Positions 46,581-54,900 of a stretch of 62,500 nucleotides of DNA are shown in pieces (position 1 is the first letter of the stretch; the number at the start of each line of letters is the position of its first letter). A program made the position numbers and the translations under genes. This DNA comes from Symbiodinium natans. Lineage: Eukaryota > Sar > Dinophyceae > Suessiales > Symbiodiniaceae. The stretch covers positions 1-62,500 of the forward strand of contig CAJNDS010000283.1 of assembly GCA_905221605.1 (NCBI GenBank), given 5' to 3'. The notes beneath the pieces were generated by a model. That model did no database searches and was not told the DNA's origin. It saw only the letters and a list, made by a program, of their open reading frames with translations.

Positions 46581-47732
46581 TTTCCCGAACATGGTTGGGA
46601 TTTAGGGTTTAAGGTTTAGGGTTTAGGGCTTGGGGTTTAGGATTTAGGGTTTGGGGTTCAGGGCACTTCGGGTTGGGGTTAGGATTCTTAGGGTTGGCGG
46701 CTCTAGGGTTTTGACGAGGGAAAATGCCTCTGCAGCCCCCTTCGGAGGGCTGTTCAACCACCAGGAAGCAAAGCCGAAGGAGAATCACCCAGACGAACTC
46801 TATTTCGGGCAACAAGTATGGTCCTTTCTTCTTTGGGTGCAGTGCCCCAAATATATACAAGGTTCGAAACGAACCACGGTTTAGAGATCTGCCCCTTCGG
46901 CTGTCCTGTGTTGCTTCCGAGCTGTTGGGCTGTTGGGTGTTCTGGAGAGGCAGCTGGCAGCTGCTTTTCTTTCAAGGTTCTCAGCAGCCCTTCATGAGAT
47001 AGCACATCCTAAACCCTAAGCCCCAGCATCTGTAAGAGTCGAGAGGGCGCAGAACCGGAAGAGTGAGTCAAGGTCTTGAGATTTTCCGCGTGCCAAAGTT
47101 TCAGAGATTCGGATTGCTCCGAGGGGTTTAGGGTTTAAGGTTAAGGTTTTAGGGTTTAGGGGGGAGCTTTCGCGATGCACACAGCCGTCTTCGTTAGCAT
47201 GACATGATGGCATCAGCCTCGGGCTGGACGTAGATGGATCGCCTTTGCTGTCAGCCTTTGCCGCAATGAGTATCGCAAGGATTTGTACTTTTCAACCAGA
47301 GTTCAAGTCCCCTAAGCCTAAACCCTGAACCCTAATCTTCACACCTGTTTCAACCCTAGATCCGTGTTCCGGCTCCGCCCCGAGCCCATACCCCTCGGAC
47401 GAAGGGTCCAGGGTTTAGGGCCCTTAACCCGCCTCCCTAAACCCCGCAAACCCCAAACCCCTAAACTCCTAAACCACCCCCCACATTTAAAAGGGTTTAG
47501 GGTTTAGGGTTTAGGGTTTAGGGTTTAGGGTTTAGGGTTTAGGGTTTAGGGTTTAGGGTTTAGGGTTTAGGGTTGACGGAGCTCTCCTGCTCGACTCGAG
47601 GCCCTGCAGCCTCAAACGCCGCAGCGACTCGACTCTCCACGTCTGGGGTCCGCGAGGTGCCTGTGATAAGGGCCCTGTAAATCCTAAAAAGCCCCCTAAA
47701 TCCTAAGGGAAGTTTCATGGTCCCTTAATATG
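46581..47732. other. Mixed region without a supported gene
   Basis: Degenerate TTTAGGG (46598-46690), a unique stretch (46700-47010) with competing open frames on both strands, and more unique sequence to 47450. A TTTAGGG array follows (47493-47573), then a GC-rich island (47575-47665) that could hold an exon (one frame has LLDSRPCSLKRRSDSTLHVW). Confidence 0.4.
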
Positions 47733-47890
47733 TTTAGGGTTTAGGGGTAGGGTTTCTCTTGACATGGCCCCCTGCCTTCTGTGAGGGGTTCTGAAGTATG
47801 GGCCCTTGGGTTTTTGTGGGTATATGAGGGGAATTGTCGGGGTCTTTTTGCAAGGGGGGCTCCCATTAAGGGACCATGTAACTACGATAC
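47733..47890 (+). repeat. Dispersed repeat M4, copy 1
   Basis: Contains GGTTCTGAAGTATGGGCCCT and GGGACCATGTAACTAC, both of which recur in the same order at about 60983-61145. Both copies also carry telomere-like units, at different positions. No coding capacity. Family boundaries uncertain. Confidence 0.5.
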
Positions 47891-48340
47891 CCTCAGATAA
47901 TCCCTAAAGAGGCTTAGGTTTAGGCAAGGGCGGGGGTAATGCAAGATCGCTAGACTCATTGCCCAGCTCTTCAATTTTAGGGTTCTCAGCTCCTGAGCGT
48001 GAAGAATCCAAGAAGATTTTTTAGGCCTTCTTTCTTTAGCCCTGATATCGATTCGTGCATCTTCCAGCAGCGTTAAATGCTGACAGGCTTCCTATAAAGC
48101 CTTGACGACACTTTCGTAAAATATCCCTGTTCGGGGCCACAAGTAGGGGTTCAGGGGGGTTGGGGGTCTCAAGGGGGAACCGTTGGTGGTCGAGTGTAGG
48201 GGGTAGGAGATTCAAGAAGACCTCCAGCCGTCTGTTCCCTTTCCATGGCTGCCTAATTCTTGAACCTTGGTTAGGCATGATGGGATGGTTGAATCCTGAA
48301 GACTTCCCAGCCCCCTCCCTCTCGCCCCGAACCTACACAG
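47891..48340. other. Unique spacer, no gene assigned
   Basis: No telomere-like array. Short open frames on both strands (48036-48384) compete and show no motif. Confidence 0.35.
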
Positions 48341-48420
48341 AAGCTCGAAGCTGCAGGGACCGGCAAGAGTGGGCTGGTGGATGACTACCTGCAGAGCATG
48401 CGCTTCCCGCGCCCCGGGCG
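48341..48420 (+). CDS. Possible exon
   Basis: After CCTACACAG the frame reads KLEAAGTGKSGLVDDYLQSM then RFPRPGRI. A good acceptor with a pyrimidine-rich tract. Protein-like but no family. Confidence 0.5.
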
Positions 48421-49365
48421 AATTAGGAGAGTTCCTGGGGCTCTTAAGGGGGTTTAGGGTTTAGGGTTTAGGGTAGCTACCCCGAAGCACCTTCTGCCCT
48501 GCACCCTAAACTTCCGGGGCCCCTGGAGCCCTTAGGCTCAAGCTCTATGGCGATCGGATTTCTGGCATCGCACTTCAAGAGGTGGCTGATACGGCCGCCT
48601 AATCCCGAACTCCCAACCCTCCGTAAACGCCACATACTCTCGCCGGTCAAGGTGCGTCAAGCTGAATGGCCTAGGCCATGGGATGCTCTTTCCACTGCAC
48701 TAAGTCTGAACTGCAAAACCTGTTTAGGGTTTAGAACTAAGGGTTTAGGATTTAGGATTTAGGGTTTAGGGTTTAAGGTTTAGCGTTTAGCGTAGAGGGT
48801 AGTGTTCAGAGTCCAGAGGGCCTCGGGCTCCTCGGGCTTTCGGGTTCAGTCTCAGGAGGGTTCTGGGCTTCGGGTTTTAAGATTTGGGGTTTCAAGTGTC
48901 TTCTGCGTGTTGAGAGTGATACGGCTCGTGGTTGTTGTTGCACTCATAGAGGGTTTGGTGTTTTGACATTCGATTTATGCAGTTAGTAGAGGTTGAGGGT
49001 GTAAAGGGGGATCTCGGACTGTATAGGCTACCTAGCTAGGTGTTATGTATTCTTTCTGTATGTACATGTCTATGTGAAAGTGCGCATAAGTATATCTGTA
49101 TACATGTAGATAGGGATATGAAAGCAGAGAAGCTAGGGGGAGGCTAGGACAGCATGCCTAGAACCTGCAGAGTAGTAGGCCCTTACTCCTCTTTTTTTGG
49201 TGGGGGGTTTAGGGCTTAGGGCTTAGGTTTTAGGGTTTAGGGTTACTGGGACCCAGAGTAGGCCCTTACTCCCTTCTCTCTTTTTTTTGTCTGGATTCCC
49301 TTCTAAGCCCCTTTGACACCAAACAGGGCACCCTGTGTATTCCTAGGTTACTCTTGGGTCTTAAT
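48421..49365. other. Spacer, no gene supported
   Basis: Short TTTAGGG blocks (48450-48470, 48720-48790 and 49205-49245), a unique AT-rich part (48960-49130), and two copies of GTAGGCCCTTACTCC (49175 and 49260). The dispersed repeat shared with 29850 lies at 49290-49365. Confidence 0.45.
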
Positions 49366-49466
49366 TTGGGACGTTCCCCCTTATACTAACAGTCCTAAAG
49401 AGGGATTCTAGTACCCCCTGTAAAAGTCCCTATTCGGGACTGTTTGTATAACGGAGAACATCCCAA
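49366..49466 (+). mobile_element. M1 palindromic MITE copy
   Basis: Starts TTGGGACGTTCCCCCTTATA, has AACAGTCCT and GGGATT, then GTCCCTATTCGGGACTGTTT and ends GAACATCCCAA. Closest to the family consensus. Confidence 0.75.
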
Positions 49467-50186
49467 GTCTAGATGCTATAGGTACTCCGGCAGCGAATCT
49501 TGCTGATGCAGGCTTCGCCAATCAGCTGGAGGCTCACCAGCAGCTGGTAAATGGCCTGCCCGGGCCTGAGCTGAGGGGTTTTAGGGTTTTTTGGGGGGTT
49601 TGGGGTTTAGGGTTTAGGGTTTTAGGGGTTACGGTTTTGGGGGTTTAGGGGTTAGGGCTTAGGGTTTGTAGTTTAGGGCCGCGCATTTTCACCAACAAGC
49701 CCACAGAACCAACTAACGATTTTCAGACCTCAGCAGACCTCAAAAGCGAACCCAACCAGTTTCTGTTTAGCTTTTTCGCGGATTTTGATCATCTCCACAT
49801 CAAACACAAGTCACCTTTGATCAGAGGCTCGGCTTGGAATCAGGGGTTTCTTCAACTGTTCCCTTAAGCCCTAAACCCTAAACCCTAAACCCCGAACCCT
49901 AAACCCTAAACCCTAGACCCCCCCCTCTCTAAGTGTTGGCCTCCCCCGAACCCTAAACCCTCCCAACCCCAACCCCCCCCCCCTCCCCCCTCCCCAAAAA
50001 AAAACAAAAACCCTGTGCAGACCCTGTAAGCTCTGTAAGCTCCCGTAAGAGCAAGAAGCTCCAACAACCTCTTAAGTAAACCCTAGGTAAACCCCCAAGC
50101 CCTAATCAAACCCTAACAAAGCCCTAACTGTATGCTAACTACACCCTCTTCTCCCTCCAAGCCTGCACTCCCTTAGAACCCTCAAG
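49467..50186. other. Spacer 5' of E2
   Basis: TTTAGGG-like units (49575-49675), unique sequence, CCCTAAA (49865-49920), C and A runs (49975-50005), and loose telomere-like units to the E2 insertion site. No gene. Confidence 0.5.
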
Positions 50187-50191
50187 CCCTG

Positions 50192-50414
50192 TGCGGAGCT
50201 GCTGCTGGTATTGTAGAAAAGAGTTAGTGTTGGGAGTTGAAAGGGTTAACAAACCCGGAAATCATGTTTGGCTCAAGACCCTGGGCAATGCGCCCTACAG
50301 AAAAGGTGTGTTTGGTTGTTCTTTGGGTTTTGTTGTTGGTTGTTCCAGGGGAATCAAGGGTTTCTGTTGGGGTTGACTGTTTGGTTTCTCGTCCCCCTTC
50401 GGTTGCCCCCCGTA
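50192..50414 (+). repeat. E2 5' LTR
   Basis: Starts TGCGGAGCTGCTGCTGG and ends GGTTGCCCCCCGTA. Bounded by the CCCTG target duplication and the primer-binding site. The first 86 bp align to the E1 LTR with about 11 differences; the termini are the same. Confidence 0.93.
50255..50277 (+). promoter_or_regulatory. Spliced-leader-like motif in the E2 LTR
   Basis: CCGG...TTTGGCTCAAG. The last 11 bases match the dinoflagellate spliced leader end exactly, and it ends at LTR position 86 as in E1. The middle differs from both the leader and E1. The second copy is at 59888-59910 in the 3' LTR. Confidence 0.4.
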
Positions 50415-50428
50415 GGTTATGAGCCCAA
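50415..50428 (+). promoter_or_regulatory. E2 primer-binding site
   Basis: GGTTATGAGCCCAA, identical to the E1 site and complementary to the anticodon stem-loop of initiator tRNA-Met (CAU anticodon). Similarity with E1 continues for about 15 more bases (TTAGG.TCCCTG). Confidence 0.75.
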
Positions 50429-50475
50429 ATTAGGCTCCCTGTGGGTTGGTTAAGATTTTATCTTTGTTTGGTGCC

Positions 50476-51903
50476 ATGGATATGATGCGGCGTCGATCTG
50501 AACCTGGACCATTATCGGCGGCCAATGATGCCGAAGAAAATCGTGGTGATGGGGGTGAAGAACGACAACAAATGGTACAAGCGCTGACAGATGGTAGGGA
50601 GGTTGCAATGATACAACCAACGTCTCAGGTGGAAAACGAAGTGGTTCCGGTTCCAGCAGCGAATCCTTTCTGGAGCGAGCGGGCTCATGAAGAAATGAGA
50701 CTGAGGCAATCAAGGCCAGCAAGTCTCCCTGCGAGCGGAGGGGATAGAAGTGGTGAAGAAACAAGAAGGCCACCGTCGTTGCCAGAACTTCGGGATCGGG
50801 AACCTGCACCAGCTGAGAGGCCATCGTCAGTTTTAATGGGCCAGATGGAAAGAGGTAATATTGGTGAGACACAAGGCGAGGAAGAGCTTATTCCTGATCT
50901 GAGTGGTGAAGAACAAGGTGAAGATATGGCGGTGGTAAAGCGTGCGCTGAAAGAGTTGCTTGTGCAAACAAAGGAGCTGGGGAACAGGTTGCATCGGGTG
51001 GAGGAGAAAAGCTATACCTCTGCTGCATCTGGGTCAGCTTCGAGAGCACGGAGCACTGGAGTGGTGGACGCAAATGCTGCATATCCTTTGGGAATGACTC
51101 CAGAGAAGCAGTACCTGCCAGGACAAGTTTTCTACACTGATGGTAGGGGTGGTTTCTGGACTGTGTTGCCTGATGGGACATGGCTGCCGATTGAGGGCTA
51201 CGACCTTCCAAAGGGTTGTGACCTTCAACCCTTGCCTGAGCCCAGGAAAGGGGATGTTCACGTGGAGGATGAGAAAGAAGTGCCAATGATGCACGTAACT
51301 GAAGGGAAGAAACCCTCCAGATTGCCTCCATTGAATTACCCCATGGGAGGTTCTGCAAGTGGTGGATATGCAAGTGGACCACCTGGTTTAACACATGTTC
51401 CGATTACTTCCTTGCCGTCAGGCGTTGATGGTTCTGCCGCACTGTTGGGAAATCAGCCCGGTTTTGTTTCAGCTCGGGAAACTTCGACGCAAGAGAACTC
51501 AGCAGGATCGGGTGGATATACAATGGTGGATGATGTTCCATATCGGTGGAAAATGATTGCTGGGAAGTTGGAATTAGAAAAGGTTCCGCTCACAGTTTTT
51601 ACGCCCGGAATGGGACATGGACTGCCTCAAGGGCCTGGTGGAAGGGTCAGCTTACCTCCTGGAGCGGTGGTGCCACGTGGTATGCCAAACATTGGTGATA
51701 GTTCTGGAACTGAACGTCCGGAGGCTCTTGGGAAGCATGTGATGAGCCTTCCTACTTTGGCAGACTATACACCAAGCAATCCGACGGCACTAGGGGATTG
51801 GATCGCAATGATCGAACCAATGTTGTCTTCGCTGACAGATACAGGAGAGTGTGGTGGCAGTCCGTCTATACAAAGGCGTATGAGGCGTACGCCAAATGGT
51901 TGA
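50476..51903 (+). CDS. E2 ORF A: N-terminal Gag part
   Basis: ATG at 50476 (GCCATGG context) opens 475 residues. The N-terminal half is polar and disordered. A short coiled segment (about residues 155-180, ALKELLVQTKELGNRLHRVE) is followed by a Gly/Pro-rich region containing FYTDGRGGFWTVLPDGTWLP. The frame ends within what looks like the Gag core: GDWIAMIEPMLSSLTDTGE (from residue 441) is the usual start of the dinoflagellate copia Gag helix. The expected continuation, VWWQSVYTKAYEAYAKWL, is in the -1 frame at the start of ORF B. Thus the Gag core is split between the two ORFs. Either a -1 frameshift is used or a single-base change has broken one long frame. Confidence 0.75.
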   Translation: MDMMRRRSEPGPLSAANDAEENRGDGGEERQQMVQALTDGREVAMIQPTSQVENEVVPVPAANPFWSERAHEEMRLRQSRPASLPASGGDRSGEETRRPPSLPELRDREPAPAERPSSVLMGQMERGNIGETQGEEELIPDLSGEEQGEDMAVVKRALKELLVQTKELGNRLHRVEEKSYTSAASGSASRARSTGVVDANAAYPLGMTPEKQYLPGQVFYTDGRGGFWTVLPDGTWLPIEGYDLPKGCDLQPLPEPRKGDVHVEDEKEVPMMHVTEGKKPSRLPPLNYPMGGSASGGYASGPPGLTHVPITSLPSGVDGSAALLGNQPGFVSARETSTQENSAGSGGYTMVDDVPYRWKMIAGKLELEKVPLTVFTPGMGHGLPQGPGGRVSLPPGAVVPRGMPNIGDSSGTERPEALGKHVMSLPTLADYTPSNPTALGDWIAMIEPMLSSLTDTGECGGSPSIQRRMRRTPNG

Positions 51904-54900
51904 GTGTCTCTCCGCTGGAAAGGTTGGGCATCAAGGCTGAGCTGGAAGGGCTTAAGGGGGTTCGAACTGTGCATGTTTTGTTGGAGCAGAGAGCAGTGTC
52001 TTTGCTGCTACAGGCGATTCCGGAGAGATTGAAGACCGAGATCGTTTCCACTCGAATGTTGGGGTCGGTGATGATATTTTACAAGTTGCTGACAGTCTAC
52101 CAACCAGGTGGAGCAAACGAGCGCAGCACAATGTTAAACTTCTTGGTGCAACCATCCTCAGCAACCTCGATCTCAGAGGCTATTAAGGGAGTGCGACAAT
52201 GGGCGCAATGGCGTTCCCGGTTAAGGGAGCTGCGAGCATCCGAGCCGGACGCTACCTTGCTTATCAAGGGATTGGATGCTTTATCATCCGCGTTGCTGGC
52301 AAAACACCCTACGGTGCATTTCAGAGTGGCATCCTTCCGGGAGAAATTGGGGGTGGACTACTCGCCGACCTCTGAAACTGCGACACAGCTAGCTGAAATG
52401 TTACAGGCAGAATTTGAACTGCTATTGCATAGTGCTGGTGAACAAGAGGTGAAGCAGGACTCGGATGCCAAGAAAAGGGCCAGGTTAAACAAGGCCCAAA
52501 AGGGAACTGGTGACGAGACGGAGGAGGGTGACAAAGGCAAAGGGAAAGGAAAAAGGTACAGCGGAGATGGTGAACGTCCTTTCTGTTGGATATATGGGAA
52601 GACAGAAGCAGGCTGCAAGTTCGGATCACGTTGCAAATTTCGCCATGACAAGGACTCCCTGGAGCGTGGAAGATGTTTTGAATGTGGGGCCGTTGGTCAT
52701 TTACAGCCGCAGTGTCCATACAAAGATGGTGTAAGTTCCAATGCGGACTCAAATCCTGAAAGGAATAGATCTAAAGGGAATTCTCCCAAAGGGGGAAAGG
52801 GCGGCAAAGGTGCAAAATGGGGAAATGCCAAAAAGGCAGAAGTGGCTGAAGTGGGAGATGAGACGGCTAATGCGGGATTGGATAAAGGTTCTGCAAGTCC
52901 CTCATCACCATCAACACCCAATCAGGTCCTTGCTGAAGCGTTAGAAGTGCTGAAATCTATGAAGCTGTCATCAGCGCAGTCAGCATCAAGCGGGGATCCC
53001 AGTGTTCGAATGTTATGTGACTCTGGATTGTTTCAGCAGGAAGGGAGAGTGGCGTTGGTGGATACAGCTGCTACGCATCTTGTGCGGACGCTTTTTCCAT
53101 GGGAATGTTTACCCGACACTACTGTTATGGTGCAAAGCGCGCTTGGTGGTGTGACGATGAGGATTACAGGGAAAGGGACGTTGATTAGGGAAGACAATGG
53201 GCCCCTGATTATCCCTCTCTGGTTGATTTTGGAGTTTGGGGCGAACCTCGCCGTGATCAATGGGATGTGTCACGTGAGTGCAAAATCTTCGCTGGACCAA
53301 CTCTTATGGTTTGAACATGGCTGTTTGGTTATGGATTACAAAACAGCTGAGAAAATGGTTTTGCATGCTGAAAGGCAGCGTGCGTCGTTGTCCCATTCTC
53401 AATGGAGGAATGGAAGGGCGGACTGTGGAGTCGGTTCGTCTGATGCCACGTTGTTGCCGAAGCAGGGAGAAGGCCGAGGAGTATGCGTTCTACATGTGGC
53501 CAGGGTTTCTGACACCAATGAGTGTTCGGGAATGGGCATGTTGGACTCGGGAGCATCACATCCTCTCAGATCACTTCGTCCTGGTGAACAGCTTCCGCAG
53601 CAAAAGGTGTTGGTGTCTTTAGCTGTTGGATCTCGGGAGATGTGTATTACCCCAGGTGGGACCCTGGTAACTCCTGAAATGGTAGATCCACTAGTGCCAA
53701 TTGGCAAAGCGAGCGCCTTGGTTGGTCTCAGAGTTCAGTGGCGTGGTGGCAAGTGCACAGCCTCACATCCTGTTCTGGGAGAACTTCGCGTTCGTGATCT
53801 GAATGGGTGCCCTTGTTTGGAAAAGGAGGTGGCGCTTCAGATCATTGATGAAATGGATTGGTGTTCACCAAAGCAAGCATTGAAGGTGGCACGTATGGTT
53901 CAAGGGTGTCCGAATACGGACAGCGAGGTGGCGGTAAAAGCGTCGTTGCAAAGCGCAGCGCGGACAGCGTCAGCGAATGAGGAGGAGTTCGTCCAGGCAT
54001 GCTGGCGGTTTCTTCGGTGGTATTATGGGGATATACCAGAAAATATGCTGATGGAGCTGTTGCCACGTGGAGATATTGCGGCGTTGCCTTTCAACCGTCA
54101 TAAAAGGAGACGGCTGGCACGAGCAAAAAGGGTGGTGGTACACCTATTTTCGGGAAAACAAAAATGGCATTTTCCCAGTCGGGATGTGGAGGTACTGGAG
54201 CTGGATTTGAAGAAAGGCGGTGACCTACATAATTCGAGCGTCTGGAAGTATCTTCTGCATTTGGCGGCTGAAGGAAAGGTGGTTGCTGTGGTTGGAGGAC
54301 CTCCATGCAGGACAGTGTCAAGGTTGAGAGGTGAAGACGGTGGTCCACCTGTATTACGCCGGCGCTGTGGGCCTGAACGGTTGGGATTAAAGAGTCTTCC
54401 TTGGCCACATCAAGAATTAGCTCAAAAGGATGGTGTTTTACTTCTGAAGATGCTTTTCCTATATGACGTGGCGGTGCATTCAAGGTGTGGAACTGCTGAA
54501 GTCATCAATGGGAGTTCTGTCTTCTTTGGCATGGAAAGTCCTGGGGACCCTGAACTCATAGGAAAAGATTTCTCCCAGAACGGCAAGACGGTCTTGAGTG
54601 CTGAGGATCTGGTGGATGGTGCTCAGGAAGGGTTCTCAAGCCCTACCTTCTGGAGTTGGCCAGAAGTGAAAAGCTTTTGTGAGCGTTATGGAATGTACGC
54701 TGCACATTTTGATCAAGGAGCATTGGGACATGCTCTGGTGAAACCTACGACTTTCCTGGTGTCTGATATGGAACTATGGGAATCGTTGGAACAGGTTCGC
54801 GTGGTTGTTCCGTGGTCGGCAACATTCGCTTCTACCCTGGAAGAACGTATTGGACAGTCCTCCATATGGGCGCGATGGGCGTTTGGATTGGTTAAAAGAA

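Noticed and set aside
46754-47213. Genes on both strands near the unique stretch
   Set aside because: Competing open frames on both strands with no motif, and partial overlap with degenerate telomere-like repeat.
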